Shown: positions 33,968-43,473 of the stretch, one piece after another
Layout of the letters: each line of letters starts with the position of its first letter
Numbering within the stretch: position 1 is the stretch's first letter
Assembly (NCBI GenBank): GCA_963814095.1
Contig: CAWFBT010000002.1
Coordinates: 186,001 to 250,000 of the forward strand
DNA length: 64,000 nt
Direction of reading: 5' to 3'
Origin: JACVRW01 sp963814095
GTDB lineage: Bacteria; Actinomycetota; Thermoleophilia; Solirubrobacterales; Thermoleophilaceae
Notes under the pieces: model-generated
What the model was told of the DNA's origin: nothing
The model's input: the letters and a program-made list of their open reading frames with translations, nothing else
The model's database searches: none
Program-made: the position numbers and the translations under genes

Positions 33968-34747
33968 TCAGAAGATCTGGCCCGTCCAGCCGCCGTCCAC
34001 GGTCCAGGCCGAGCCGACCACGTTGGCGGCCAGAGGCGAGGCCAGGAAGACGATCACGGAGGCGATCTCGTCGGGCGTGCCGACCTGGCGCCGGGGCAGC
34101 CCCGCGGCGGTCCCCTCCGCCAAGGTCTCGAAGGTCACGCCGGCAGCGGTCGCCGCCTCCCCGGTGACGCCGCGCCACATGGCCGTGTCGACGGGCCCTG
34201 GGAGCAACGAGTTCACGATCACGCCCCGCCCGGCGTAGGTGTCCGCGAAGCTGCGTACGAGGGCGATCTGCGCGCTCTTGGTCGACCCGTACGCGGCGTT
34301 CGACGGCGAGGGCCGCCGCCCGGAGACCGAGGCCACCGACACGATGCGGCCGGAGCCGCGCTCCGCCATGTGCGGCGCCACGATCTGAAGGAGCCGGAAC
34401 AGGGCCACGACATTCAGCTGCCACTGCTCGTCGAGGTCGTCCTCCGTGAGCTCGCCGAGAGGCCTGAAGCCGGTGCGCCCGGCGCAGTTGACGAACACAT
34501 CGATCCCGCCGAAGCGCTCGATGCAGGCGCCGGTGATCTCCTCGGCCGCTCCCGGGCGAGTGATGTCGCAGGCGAGCACCTCGGCGCTTGTGCCGCACTC
34601 GGCTGCCGTCGCGACGAGCGCCTCGCGCCCGCGCCCCACGAGCAGGACCCGCGCGCCCTCCACGGCGAGCGCTCTGGCCGCCGCACGTCCGATCGCGCCT
34701 CCCGCACCCGTGACGATGGAGGCTGCGCCTGACAGTTCGAGGTCCAT
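33968..34747 (-). CDS. SDR family oxidoreductase
   Basis: Classical SDR of 259 residues: TGAGGAIGRAAARALAVEGA, Arg after beta-2 (VGRGREAL, favouring NADP), NCAGRTGFRPL, Ser in VASVSG, catalytic YGSTKSAQ and C-terminal FLASPLAANVVGSAWTVDGG. First gene of the operon that ends with mftD; six bases separate it from the OYE-like gene. No mycofactocin-group insert. Confidence 0.87.
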   Translation of the reverse strand: MDLELSGAASIVTGAGGAIGRAAARALAVEGARVLLVGRGREALVATAAECGTSAEVLACDITRPGAAEEITGACIERFGGIDVFVNCAGRTGFRPLGELTEDDLDEQWQLNVVALFRLLQIVAPHMAERGSGRIVSVASVSGRRPSPSNAAYGSTKSAQIALVRSFADTYAGRGVIVNSLLPGPVDTAMWRGVTGEAATAAGVTFETLAEGTAAGLPRRQVGTPDEIASVIVFLASPLAANVVGSAWTVDGGWTGQIF

Positions 34748-34777
34748 GGTGGCGAGCGCAGCCTACAGGCTTCGCAT

Positions 34778-34791
34778 ACCAAACGTATGGT
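34778..34791. promoter_or_regulatory. Regulon operator (site 9)
   Basis: ACCAAACGTATGGT, an almost perfect palindrome between the divergent SDR-OYE-mftD operon (start 34747) and the AhpD-like gene (start 34803). It links mftD to the same control as the rest of the window. Confidence 0.8.
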
Positions 34792-34802
34792 TGAATACCA
34801 GG

Positions 34803-35291
34803 ATGGCGAACGTCGCTCTTCCGCAGGCCGCGGGCAACGAGATCGCTCGCGCCCTGTCCTACGACCCGACGCTGGCGGGCGCGTTCAGGGGCCTCTCGGA
34901 CGCCGTGCGCCACGCCGATCTCGACCCCCGCATGCACGAGCTGGTGCGCATGCGGGTGGCTCAGATCAACGAGTGCCTCTATTGCCAGGCATTTCGCGAG
35001 CAGGGAGCCGTCGAGGCGGGTGTGACCGAGGAGCTCCTCGCGCTCGTGGCCGGCTGGCGCGAGAGCCCCGCGTTCAGCGAGCCCGAGCGGGTCGCACTCG
35101 AGTACACGGAGCGCTTCATGCTCGACTCGCCCAACATCGACGCCGACCTGTTCACGCGGCTGCACGCCCAGTTCGCGGACGGCGAGATCGTGCTGCTCAC
35201 GGCTGCTATCGCGAAATACATGGCCTGGGGGCGCTTCGTTCAGGTGCTGGACCTCGAGCAGGACTCCTGCTCGATCGTGCCCGCCGCCTGA
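34803..35291 (+). CDS. Carboxymuconolactone decarboxylase / AhpD-like protein
   Basis: All-helical protein of 162 residues with the redox CxxC motif in INECLYCQAFREQGA preceded by HELVRMRVAQ, as in alkylhydroperoxidase AhpD-like CMD proteins. LALVAGWRESPAFSEPERVA and LEYTERFML are the conserved second half. The motif suggests peroxidase or thiol-disulfide activity rather than decarboxylation. ATG lies only 11 bases after the operator, so the transcript leader must be very short. Confidence 0.85.
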   Translation: MANVALPQAAGNEIARALSYDPTLAGAFRGLSDAVRHADLDPRMHELVRMRVAQINECLYCQAFREQGAVEAGVTEELLALVAGWRESPAFSEPERVALEYTERFMLDSPNIDADLFTRLHAQFADGEIVLLTAAIAKYMAWGRFVQVLDLEQDSCSIVPAA

Positions 35292-35300
35292 GTCGCCGGG

Positions 35301-36104
35301 TCAGTCCGCCGGCGGGGTGTGCCGCGGCGCCATCGCGGCGCTCAGGCCGCCGTCGACGGGCAGGACCGCCCCGGTCATCCACGCCGACTCGTCGCTGGCC
35401 AGGAAGAGCGCCAGGTTCGCCACGTCGAGCGGCTCGCCGAGGCGCCCGAGCGGCACGTCGCGTCCGCGCTCGCGGAGCAGCTCGTCCACGTCGCCGCCAC
35501 GCTGCTCGTAGGCCTCGAGCACGAGCGGCGTCACGACCGTCGCAGGGCAGAGGGCGTTCATGCGGATGCCGTAGCCCGCGTAGTCCACGGCGATCTGACG
35601 TGTGAGCGCGGCGACGCCCCCCTTCGCCGCCGTGTACGCCGCCTGCGCAGGCACGCCGGACAGCGCGGCGAGGCTGGCCGTGGCGACGATCGAGCCGCCG
35701 CGCCGCTCCATCATGTGGGGCAGGGCCGCGCGGACCGTGAGGAAGACACCGGTGAGGTTGACGGCGATCACCCGGTCCCAGAGCTCGAGCGGGGTCGAGT
35801 GCGCGAGGCCGGTGCCGGCGATGCCGGCGTTGGCCATCAGCACGTCGATGCGTCCGAGGCGCTCGATCGCGGCGCGCACGGCCGTCTCGACGGCGGCGGC
35901 ATCGCTCACGTCCGCCGGGATCGCGTGAACCTCGGCCCCGGTGCCGGCGACCCGCTCGGCGGCGGCCGCGCTGCGCTCCGGGTCGACGTCCAAGCAGACA
36001 ACGCTCGCGCCCTCGGCGCCGAAGCGCTCCGCCGCGGCGAGCCCGATTCCGGAGGCGGCGCCCGTCACGAGCGCCACCCTGTCCGCGAGCCGCCCGGACG
36101 CCAT
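35301..36104 (-). CDS. SDR family oxidoreductase
   Basis: Classical NAD-type SDR of 267 residues: TGAASGIGLAAAERFGAEGA, Asp after beta-2 (VVCLDVDPERS), ANAGIAGTGLA, catalytic Ser in ATASLAAL, YTAAKGGVAAL, and FLASDESAWMTGAVLPVDGG. ATG 36104 overlaps the stop of the upstream ATP-grasp gene by one base (TGATG), so the two are translationally coupled. Confidence 0.88.
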   Translation of the reverse strand: MASGRLADRVALVTGAASGIGLAAAERFGAEGASVVCLDVDPERSAAAAERVAGTGAEVHAIPADVSDAAAVETAVRAAIERLGRIDVLMANAGIAGTGLAHSTPLELWDRVIAVNLTGVFLTVRAALPHMMERRGGSIVATASLAALSGVPAQAAYTAAKGGVAALTRQIAVDYAGYGIRMNALCPATVVTPLVLEAYEQRGGDVDELLRERGRDVPLGRLGEPLDVANLALFLASDESAWMTGAVLPVDGGLSAAMAPRHTPPAD

Positions 36105-36859
36105 CAGGCGCCGGCGGTCACCGGGCGGCGCTGCAGCAGGTAGACCGTGTCGCCCTCGATTGCCCACTCGATGTCGTGGGCGCCGTCGTAGACCGCCTCG
36201 CAGCGCAGGGCAAGGTCGTGGAGCGACGCGAGCTCGTCGTCTCCCAGGCAGAGCGCGCGCACGTGCTCGTCGGCGACCTCCTCCTCGGCGGTGCCGCCGC
36301 CGGGCAGGATTCGCAGGCGCCTGTCCTTGCGCCCGGGGGTTCGCTCCAGCACCGAGCCGTCGCGACTCAGCCGGTAGTGGTCGGGTGCGACGAGGCTGCC
36401 GACCACCGCCTCACCGATTCCCCAGCTCGCGTCGATCACGCGCTCGTCCGCGCCGGTCAGCGGATGGCGCGTGAACATCACGCCGGCGGTGTCCGGCATC
36501 ACGAGCTGCTGGACGACCACGGCGATCTGCGGCTCGCCCTCGACGCCGAAGTGCTTGCGGTACATCATCACCGCCTCCGAGCGCCCCGACTCCCAGACCT
36601 CCCTGACCGCGGTGACCACGTCCTCCGCGCTGCGCACGTTCAGCACCGTGAGGTGCTGGCCGGCGAAGCTCGTCTGCTCGGTGTCCTCGCCGATCCCCGA
36701 CGAGCGGACGGAAACCGGCACGCCAAGCCGCTCGTAGCGCTCGGCGAGCTGCGCCGCGGCATCCTCGTCGCCGGCGCCGATCGCTGCGACGAAGTCAGCC
36801 GGCAGGGCGAAGCCGGGGGGCACCGGCAGGCTCGCGCGGAGCGCCGCGCCGAGCTGCAC
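36104..36859 (-). CDS. Stand-alone PEP-synthase-type ATP-binding (PPDK_N) domain protein
   Basis: About 251 residues corresponding only to the N-terminal ATP-grasp domain of PEP synthase/pyruvate phosphate dikinase. Motifs are PVPPGFALPADF, RSSGIGEDTEQTSFAGQHL, GVMFTRHPLTG, DASWGIGEAVVGSLVAPDHY and the terminal IEWAIEGDTVYLLQRRPVT. The swivelling His domain and PEP-binding barrel are absent. GTG 36859 is the only standard in-frame start, but family sequence continues upstream to about 36920 (LPEADDERLLGGKAVQLG), so the true start or a small frameshift is unresolved. It would phosphorylate the His of a partner such as 62842-63183. Confidence 0.78.
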   Translation of the reverse strand: MQLGAALRASLPVPPGFALPADFVAAIGAGDEDAAAQLAERYERLGVPVSVRSSGIGEDTEQTSFAGQHLTVLNVRSAEDVVTAVREVWESGRSEAVMMYRKHFGVEGEPQIAVVVQQLVMPDTAGVMFTRHPLTGADERVIDASWGIGEAVVGSLVAPDHYRLSRDGSVLERTPGRKDRRLRILPGGGTAEEEVADEHVRALCLGDDELASLHDLALRCEAVYDGAHDIEWAIEGDTVYLLQRRPVTAGA

Positions 36860-36936
36860 CGCCTTGCCGCCCAGCAGCCGCTCGTCGTCGGCCTCGGGCA
36901 GGTCGACGGGGGCTGTTCTCGTCTCCGCGATCGATC

Positions 36937-36952
36937 AAACCTCCGTTTGGCC
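36937..36952. promoter_or_regulatory. Regulon operator (site 10)
   Basis: AAACCTCCGTTTGGCC (minus strand GGCCAAACGGAGGTTT), a weaker copy with one good arm (CCAAAC). It lies between the divergent ATP-grasp and SDR genes. Confidence 0.55.
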
Positions 36953-36964
36953 AACATAGCGCGA

Positions 36965-37768
36965 ATGGGCTATGGTCGCGCCCACGTGTCGTCCGCCCCG
37001 GGGTCCCAACCGGCCTCTCCACTCGCCGGCCATGTGGCCCTCGTCACGGGGGGCGCGCGCGGGATCGGCGCGTCGATCGCCCGCAGGCTCTCGGACAGCG
37101 GCGCGGCGGTGATGGTGGGGGACCTCGACGAGGCGCCGAGCGCGGCTCTCGCGGCGGAGCTCGACGGGCCGGCGGCGGGAGTGGCGATGGACGTGACCGA
37201 GCTCGACTCGTTCAGCGCGGCGGCCGCGGCGACAGTCGAGCAGTTCGGGGACCTCACATTGCTGGTGAACAACGCCGGGGTCACGCGTCCCGCCTTCGTC
37301 CACCGCATGACCGACGCCGACTGGGATCTGGTCCTCGACGTGGTGATGCGCGGCGCCTTCAACGGCTTCCGCGCCGTCGCGCCCTGGTTCCGCGACCGCG
37401 AGCGGAGCATGCCGCGGCGCGTCGTGAACATCGGCTCGGTCGCTCACCACGGCGGGATCGGCGGCGCCAACTACTCGGCCGCGAAGGCGGGGCTCGTCGG
37501 CCTGACGAAGGCGATGGCCGACGAGTGGGCCACATTCGGCGTGACCGTCAACGCCGTGGCGCCCGGCTTCATCGAGGTCGGCCTGAGCGAGGGGATCCCC
37601 GAGGACACGCGGCGTCAGATCGCCGCCCGCATACCGGTGGGGCGGGCGGGTACACCTGAGGACGTGGCGGCTGCGGTGGCCTTCTTCTGCTCGCCGGACG
37701 CGGGCTTCGTGACGGGCCAGGTCCTCGAGGTCCACGGCGGGATGCCGGACATGCGGCCGGAAGCCTGA
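36965..37768 (+). CDS. SDR family oxidoreductase
   Basis: Classical SDR of 267 residues: TGGARGIGASIARRLSDSGA, VGDLDEAPSAAL, NNAGVTRPAFVHRM (as in FabG-like enzymes), catalytic YSAAKAGLVGL, VGRAGTPEDVAAAVAFF and VTGQVLEVHGG. ATG 36965 just after the operator; GTG 36986 is an alternative start closer to the Rossmann fold. Confidence 0.87.
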   Translation: MGYGRAHVSSAPGSQPASPLAGHVALVTGGARGIGASIARRLSDSGAAVMVGDLDEAPSAALAAELDGPAAGVAMDVTELDSFSAAAAATVEQFGDLTLLVNNAGVTRPAFVHRMTDADWDLVLDVVMRGAFNGFRAVAPWFRDRERSMPRRVVNIGSVAHHGGIGGANYSAAKAGLVGLTKAMADEWATFGVTVNAVAPGFIEVGLSEGIPEDTRRQIAARIPVGRAGTPEDVAAAVAFFCSPDAGFVTGQVLEVHGGMPDMRPEA

Positions 37769-37786
37769 TGCTGAACGCCACACGAG

Positions 37787-37805
37787 GCCAAACGTTTGGT
37801 AGAAA
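37787..37805 (+). promoter_or_regulatory. Regulon operator (site 11) with -10
   Basis: GCCAAACGTTTGGT (37787-37800), with a perfect inner palindrome CCAAACGTTTGG, overlapping TAGAAA (37800-37805) as -10. It is 34 bases upstream of the first HyuA gene. Confidence 0.8.
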
Positions 37806-37838
37806 TGTGAATCGGGAGCAGCGAACGAGGAGAGGGGC

Positions 37839-39974
37839 ATGAGCTACTACTGCGGCGTCGACATCGGGGGTACGTTCACCGACTGCGTCGTGCTCGACGA
37901 GGAGGGGAACGTCTTCAACACGAAGGCCTCCTCGACGCCTCCCAACTTCTCGCAGGGCTTCCTCGACGTGCTGCAGCTCGCCGCCGACCGGCTCGAGATG
38001 CCGCTCGAGGACTTCCTCGCCCAGACCCAGCTGCTCCTGCACGGGACCACCGTCGGCACGAACGTGCTCGTTCAGATGCGTGGCGCCAAGACCGGCCTGA
38101 TCACGACGCGCGGTCACGGCGACGCGCTCCTCATCATGCGCTCCTACGGCCGCTCCGCGGGCCTGCCGATCGAGCGGCTCCTGCACGTGTCGCGACATCG
38201 CAAGCCGGACCCGATCGTGCCCCCGGCGCGCATCAAGGAGGTCTCGGAGCGGCTCGACTGGGCCGGCGACGTGTTCCTCCCGCTCAACGAGGACGAGGCG
38301 CGCCAGGCGATCCAGGAGCTCGTCGCGGAGGGCGTGGAGGCGATTGCGATCTCGTTCCTGTGGGGCTTCGTCAATCCCGTCCACGAGCTGCGCGTGAAGG
38401 AGCTGGTCCAGGAGCTCGCACCGGACGTGTTCATCAGCTGCGCGCACGAGCTGATCGCCAAGCCGGGCGAGTACGAGCGCACGGCCGCGACCGCGATCAA
38501 CGCGTTCATCGGCCCCAGCACGGCCAAGTACGTGCAGGAGGTCGACCGCGCCACGAGCGACCGCGGCTACGACCAGCCGCTGCTGATCATGCAGGCGGCC
38601 GGCGGGGTCGTGCCGGCGTCGGCGGCGGCGGGCAAGCCGCTCTTCACGATCGGCTCGGGACCGGTCGGCGGGGTCACGGGCGCGGCCTATCTGGCCGAGC
38701 TCATGGGCCACGAGAACGTGATCGCCGGCGACGTCGGCGGCACCTCCTACGACGTCGGCATCATCGCCGACGGTGAGCCGCTCGCCGCCTCCGAGACGGT
38801 CATCAACCAGTACACCTTCTTCATGCCGCGGCTCGACATCGAGTCGATCGGCTCGGGCGGCGGTTCGATCGTCTGGGTGGACGAGAACAGCAGCACGCTG
38901 CGCGTGGGGCCGGAGAGCGCCGGCGCCCTTCCCGGGCCCGCCTGCTACGGGCGCGGAGGCGAGCGGCCGACGGTCACAGACTGCGACCTCGTGCTCGGCC
39001 GCTACAACCCGGACACCTTCCTGGGCGGCGAGCTGAAGCTGGACGTCGCCGCATCGCGCAAGGCGATCGAGAGCGTCTCCTCCGGGCTCGGCATGGACCC
39101 GGTCGAGGCGGCCGACGGCGCGCTGCGCATCGTCGAGACGCAGATGGCCGACCTGATGCGCCAGATGACGGTCGAGCGCGGCCGCGACCCGCGCGACTTC
39201 GTGGTCTATGCGTTCGGCGGCGGGGGCGGCGCCCGCGCCGTCGAGTTCGCGCGCGAGCTCGGCTGCAGCCAGGTGGTCGTGCCGCTCGGCGACCTCGCCT
39301 CCACCTGGTCGGCGCTCGGCGTGATGTCCTCGGACGTGCTTCACGTGCACGAGTACTCCGAGCTCGTGACCGCCCCCTTCCCGCCCGACAAGCTCAACGA
39401 GATCTATGCCGACCTCGAGCGTGAGGCGCGCGAGCAGCTCGAGAGCGAGGGCTTCTCGGGCGACCAGATCGAGATCACGCGCTTCGCGGACATGAAGTTC
39501 TCGATGCAGATCCATCAGGTAGAGGTGCCGGTACCGGGCGGAACGCTCACGGCCGAAGAGGCGGAGAGCCAGATCAGCCGCTTCATCGACCGTTACGAGC
39601 AGACCTACGGCGAGGGCTCCGCGTTCTCCGGGGCGGGCACGCAGATCGGCGTCTTCCGGGTCTTCGCCCGCGGCCGGCTCCGCACTCCGGCGCTCCCCCC
39701 GATCGACGAGCGCGAGGCCCCCGTGGCCAGCTCCCGCGAGGTCTACTGGCGCGACCTGGGCGGCTTCCACGCCACGGACGTCTTCCCGGGGGACGCGCTC
39801 GGCGCCGGCTTCGAGTTCGAGGGGCCCTGCATCCTCGACCTGCCCGACACCACGGTCGTGGTGCCGCCGGGAGCGAGCGGACGGGTCGACCGCCTGGGCA
39901 GCATCGTCATCGACGTCGGCCGGCCGGCCGACCAGCAACCTGCCGAGGCCACCGCGGCCGTAACGCAGAGCTGA
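37839..39974 (+). CDS. Hydantoinase/oxoprolinase family protein, HyuA type
   Basis: Protein of 711 residues with the ASKHA ATPase fold of N-methylhydantoinase A and acetone/acetophenone carboxylase. It has the phosphate-1 motif GVDIGGTFTDCVVLDEEG, LLLHGTTVGTNVLVQMRGAK, GYERTAA-like EYERTAATAINAFIGP, DVGGTSYDVGIIADG and RGRDPRDFVVYAFGGGGG. It would use ATP to activate a ring amide or enolised ketone together with the HyuB subunit 15 bases downstream. Second copy at 45201-47339 on the other strand. Substrate (hydantoin-like versus ketone) is not fixed. Confidence 0.9.
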   Translation: MSYYCGVDIGGTFTDCVVLDEEGNVFNTKASSTPPNFSQGFLDVLQLAADRLEMPLEDFLAQTQLLLHGTTVGTNVLVQMRGAKTGLITTRGHGDALLIMRSYGRSAGLPIERLLHVSRHRKPDPIVPPARIKEVSERLDWAGDVFLPLNEDEARQAIQELVAEGVEAIAISFLWGFVNPVHELRVKELVQELAPDVFISCAHELIAKPGEYERTAATAINAFIGPSTAKYVQEVDRATSDRGYDQPLLIMQAAGGVVPASAAAGKPLFTIGSGPVGGVTGAAYLAELMGHENVIAGDVGGTSYDVGIIADGEPLAASETVINQYTFFMPRLDIESIGSGGGSIVWVDENSSTLRVGPESAGALPGPACYGRGGERPTVTDCDLVLGRYNPDTFLGGELKLDVAASRKAIESVSSGLGMDPVEAADGALRIVETQMADLMRQMTVERGRDPRDFVVYAFGGGGGARAVEFARELGCSQVVVPLGDLASTWSALGVMSSDVLHVHEYSELVTAPFPPDKLNEIYADLEREAREQLESEGFSGDQIEITRFADMKFSMQIHQVEVPVPGGTLTAEEAESQISRFIDRYEQTYGEGSAFSGAGTQIGVFRVFARGRLRTPALPPIDEREAPVASSREVYWRDLGGFHATDVFPGDALGAGFEFEGPCILDLPDTTVVVPPGASGRVDRLGSIVIDVGRPADQQPAEATAAVTQS

Positions 39975-39988
39975 ACGGAGGAGAAGCC

Positions 39989-42280
39989 ATGGCCACCGCC
40001 GACGCAACCGAGATCTCCTGGGACGGCAAGGTCTATCCCTACATCCCGCCGGACGAGCTGACGATCCACGAGTCGGTCCAGCTCCACAGCGAGACCGACG
40101 AGCGGGTCGACCCCGTCACGCACGAGGTCCTCCGCCACGCGCTCTGGAACATCAACGTCGAGCACGGCAACATGATCATGCGTATCTCCGGGTCGCCGAT
40201 CTGCGCCTACGGCCACGACTTCAACCCGGTGATCCTCGACGAGGGGGGCGACTTCGTCTTCTTCGGCCCCTTCCTCCAGTACCTCGCCGCGGCCACGAGC
40301 TCAGCCGTCAAGTGGACGCTCGAGAACCGCTCCGAGAACCCGGGCATCGGGCCGGGCGACATCTTCATGTTCAACGACCCATGGGTCGGCGCAACGCACC
40401 AGAGCGACGTGGGCGTGGCCGCCCCGGTGTTCGTCGACGGCAAGATCTTCTGCTGGGTCGCCAACACGCTCCACCAGTGGGACACGGGCGGCACCGCCCC
40501 GGGCGGCTTCAACCCCATGGCGCCCGACGCGTTCTGGGAGTCGCCCTGCATCCCGCCGGTGAGGATCGTCGAGGGCGGGCGCATCCGGCGCGACATCGAG
40601 GAGCAGTACACGCGCCTCTCACGGCTGCCGGAGCTGGTCGCGCTCGACCTGCGCGCCGAGGTCGCCGGCTGCAAGATGGCCGCCGGCCGCATCGCCGGGC
40701 TCGTCGAGCGCTACGGCGCCGGCAGCGTCAAGGCGACGATGCGCAAGCTCCAGGATGACTCCGAGGCCGCCTTCTCGAAGCGCCTCGAGTCGATCCCGGA
40801 CGGCACCTGGACCGAAGAGGGCTGGCTCGAGGTGTCGCTGCCGGGCGACCGCGGCCTCTACAAGAACCGGGTCAGCCTCACGAAGAAGGGCAACCGCCTG
40901 ATCTTCTCGAACTCGGGGTCCGCGCCGCAGGAGGGGACGCTGAACGCCGCCTTCCCGGCCTGGAAGGGCGCGGTCGTGTCGATGCTCAACTGCACGATGC
41001 TCTACGACCAGATGTTCTGCATCGAGGGCGCGCTGCGGCATTGCGACTTCGACGTCGTGCCGGGCACGATCACCTGCGCCACTCACCCCGCGGCCGTGTC
41101 GGGCGGCACGGCGCTCACGCTGCTGCACTCGATCGGCCTCGGCGGGCTCGTGATCTCGAAGATGCTCGCCACCTCGACCGACGAGGCGATGCTCTCCGAG
41201 GTCCAGAGCTGCATGGGCGAGCTGTGCTTCCCGATCAACGCGACCTCCGGCATCGACCAGCGCGGCAACCCCTACTCGTCCTTCCTGCTCGACCCGGTCG
41301 GGGCCGCCCTGCCGGCGCTGTCCTGGCGCGACGGGCAGGACACGGGCGGCTTCTCGTGGGACCTCCAGTCGACGATGCCGAACGTGGAGGACAACGAGCT
41401 CTTCTACCCGCTCCTCTATCTGTGGCGAAAGGAGTTGCCCGACTCGGGCGGTGCGGGCAAGTTCCGCGGCGGCAACGGCTGCGAGGGGGCGATCGTGCCG
41501 CACAAGACGGAGTCGATCGCGCTCGGGACGATCACCGGCGAGGTGGCCGTCCCCGGACCGGGGTTGTTCGGCGGCTACCCGACGTCCACCAACAGCTACG
41601 TGCAGGTCAAGGGCGCCAAGGTGCAGGAGCGCGCCGGCCAGGCCGGCCGCATGCCCTCGTCGCTCGACGAGCTCGAGGGCGAGCGCGACTTCGTGCCCGC
41701 CAAGTCGTTCGACCGGGCGCCGACCCCCGACGACGTGTGGGTATTCGCCTGGTCGGGCGCCGGCGGCTACGGCGATCCGGTCGAGCGCGATCCGGACATG
41801 GTCCGCGAGGACGTGGCGGCGGGGCGCGTGTCCAGCGACTGGGCGGCGCGTGCCTACGGCGTCGTGATCGCGGAGGACGGCTCGGTGGACGCGCAGGCGA
41901 CCGAGTCGGCGCGCGAGCGGCTCGTCTCCGAGCGGCTGTCCGAGGGCAAGCGCTGGGAGGGCGACGCGGACGGCGCCGACGGCGACGGGCCCGCTCCGCC
42001 GGACGGCCGGCTCACGGAGTACCTGCGCGTCGAGGACGGGGAGATCAAGTGCGGCGACGTGTCGCTCGGCCCGGCGCAGCGCAACTACAAGCTCGGCGCG
42101 CTGATCCGGGACCAGCCGATAACGGAAGCGAATCCGAACATTCCCGACCCGCAGGTCCACACCGACCACGACGTCAGATTCCGCCAGATCATCTGCCCGG
42201 AGACGGGCCGGCTGATCCAGACGGAGATCGCCGTCGACGAGGAGGCGCCGCAGTGGGACGTGCGACCGGGCAGGGTCTGA
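39989..42280 (+). CDS. Hydantoinase B/acetone carboxylase alpha-like protein with degenerate C-terminal domain
   Basis: Protein of 763 residues. Residues about 35-600 are HyuB-like: VDPVTHEVLRHALWNINVEH, DIFMFNDPWVGATHQSDVGV, FSNSGSAPQEGTLNAAFPAW and ELPDSGGAGKFRGGNGCEGA. The last 90 residues resemble an acetone carboxylase gamma-type domain, but its zinc cysteines are mostly lost (IKCGDVSLG and ICPETGRL keep one Cys each, where the second copy has CGSC and CPGC). Start ATG after GGAGGAG. Partner of the HyuA upstream. Confidence 0.88.
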   Translation: MATADATEISWDGKVYPYIPPDELTIHESVQLHSETDERVDPVTHEVLRHALWNINVEHGNMIMRISGSPICAYGHDFNPVILDEGGDFVFFGPFLQYLAAATSSAVKWTLENRSENPGIGPGDIFMFNDPWVGATHQSDVGVAAPVFVDGKIFCWVANTLHQWDTGGTAPGGFNPMAPDAFWESPCIPPVRIVEGGRIRRDIEEQYTRLSRLPELVALDLRAEVAGCKMAAGRIAGLVERYGAGSVKATMRKLQDDSEAAFSKRLESIPDGTWTEEGWLEVSLPGDRGLYKNRVSLTKKGNRLIFSNSGSAPQEGTLNAAFPAWKGAVVSMLNCTMLYDQMFCIEGALRHCDFDVVPGTITCATHPAAVSGGTALTLLHSIGLGGLVISKMLATSTDEAMLSEVQSCMGELCFPINATSGIDQRGNPYSSFLLDPVGAALPALSWRDGQDTGGFSWDLQSTMPNVEDNELFYPLLYLWRKELPDSGGAGKFRGGNGCEGAIVPHKTESIALGTITGEVAVPGPGLFGGYPTSTNSYVQVKGAKVQERAGQAGRMPSSLDELEGERDFVPAKSFDRAPTPDDVWVFAWSGAGGYGDPVERDPDMVREDVAAGRVSSDWAARAYGVVIAEDGSVDAQATESARERLVSERLSEGKRWEGDADGADGDGPAPPDGRLTEYLRVEDGEIKCGDVSLGPAQRNYKLGALIRDQPITEANPNIPDPQVHTDHDVRFRQIICPETGRLIQTEIAVDEEAPQWDVRPGRV

Positions 42281-42284
42281 GCCG

Positions 42285-43460
42285 GTGACGGGCGAGCCGG
42301 CCGAGCAGCTCGAGCGGGTCGAGCTGCTCGACGTCCCCGCCGACGAGGAGCTCCGGCTCACGATCCTCGACGACTACCCCTGGCACCAGACGGCGGCGCC
42401 GATGCCGCTGCCGGCCACCTCGGACTCGCACTTCAACGACGGCTACTACTGGGGCTTCTTCAGCCACGGCCACTTCTGCTACTTCGGGATGCGGCTGTAC
42501 CCGAACACGAACGTGATGGACGGCTTCGCGGGTGGCGTCTTCGCGGGCGAGCAGCGCACCGTCAGGGCCTCGCGTGCGCTGCGTCCCGACGTGCACGTGC
42601 TCGAGGTCGGGCCGCTGCGGCTCACGATCCTCGAGCCGATGCGGCGCCAGCGGCTCGAGCTCGTCGAGAACCCGTCCGGGGTCGAGTTCGACGTGACGAT
42701 CACCGCCACGAGCCCGGCCTTCTTCGAGAGCCCGGACATCCACTACCGGCGCGGCCGGCTCATCAATCACGTGCTGCGCTACACGCAGCTCGGCCGCGCG
42801 GACGGCACGCTGACGGTGGACGGCGAGACCGAGCCGATCGAGCGCTGGTACTCGGACCGCGATCACTCATGGGGCATCCGCTCGTCGATGGGGCCCCAGA
42901 TTCCGATCCGCGGCACCGAGCCGTCGCGCGGGGATCCGCGCGCGATCCGCATGTGGCTGCCGTTCGAGCTCGACGATCACTGCGCGATGTTCTCCCTCCA
43001 CGAGGACTCGGACGGAAACCGGATCGACTTCGACGGCCGCATCTACTGGCGCGACGGCCGCGACGTTCATCTCGCCGATGCCCGCCACTCGTTCCGCTAT
43101 CTCGAGGGCACCCGCCGGCTCGTTGGCGGGGAGCTCACGCTCGTGACCGAGGACGGGGAGGAGCACGACTACGAGCTCCGGGTGGTGGGCGATCCCTGGT
43201 CCGCCCAGGGGCTCGGCTACGTGCGCGGCTGGCAGGACGGCGCCACGCCCGGCAGCTGGCGCGGCGAGTCGTACCTCGAGAGCGACCGCTTCGTGGTCAA
43301 CGACCCCGCGGAGATCGCGGGGCCGCCGCACGTGCCCGTCGAGCGCCGGCTCGGCGCCTGCGAGTACCCGATCGAGGTCCGCGACTCGAAGGGCCAGTCC
43401 GGCATCGCGCAGTTCGAGCACATGGTGTACCGGCCCTATCGCCCCTACGGGCTCGAGTAG
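42285..43460 (+). CDS. DUF7064/DUF7065-like hypothetical protein
   Basis: Protein of 391 residues, rich in beta-strands and in His/Trp/Tyr (DDYPWHQTAAPMPLPATSD, YYWGFFSHGHFCYFGMRLYP, YSDRDHSWGIRSSMGPQ). The layout resembles two lipocalin-like barrels of the AttH/hydroxyneurosporene-synthase kind. GTG start four bases after HyuB. Related proteins are at 49600-50655 (broken) and 57914-58843, each near HyuB or a cyclase. A recurring partner of these pathways; function unknown. Confidence 0.65.
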   Translation: MTGEPAEQLERVELLDVPADEELRLTILDDYPWHQTAAPMPLPATSDSHFNDGYYWGFFSHGHFCYFGMRLYPNTNVMDGFAGGVFAGEQRTVRASRALRPDVHVLEVGPLRLTILEPMRRQRLELVENPSGVEFDVTITATSPAFFESPDIHYRRGRLINHVLRYTQLGRADGTLTVDGETEPIERWYSDRDHSWGIRSSMGPQIPIRGTEPSRGDPRAIRMWLPFELDDHCAMFSLHEDSDGNRIDFDGRIYWRDGRDVHLADARHSFRYLEGTRRLVGGELTLVTEDGEEHDYELRVVGDPWSAQGLGYVRGWQDGATPGSWRGESYLESDRFVVNDPAEIAGPPHVPVERRLGACEYPIEVRDSKGQSGIAQFEHMVYRPYRPYGLE

Positions 43461-43473
43461 GCCCGGCCGGCCG

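Noticed and set aside
37569..40007. Very long minus-strand open frame (over 800 codons) opposite HyuA
   Set aside because: It is a mirror of the HyuA codon pattern in high-GC DNA; its translation is Arg/Asp/Val-rich with no domain, while the plus strand encodes a full ASKHA protein.
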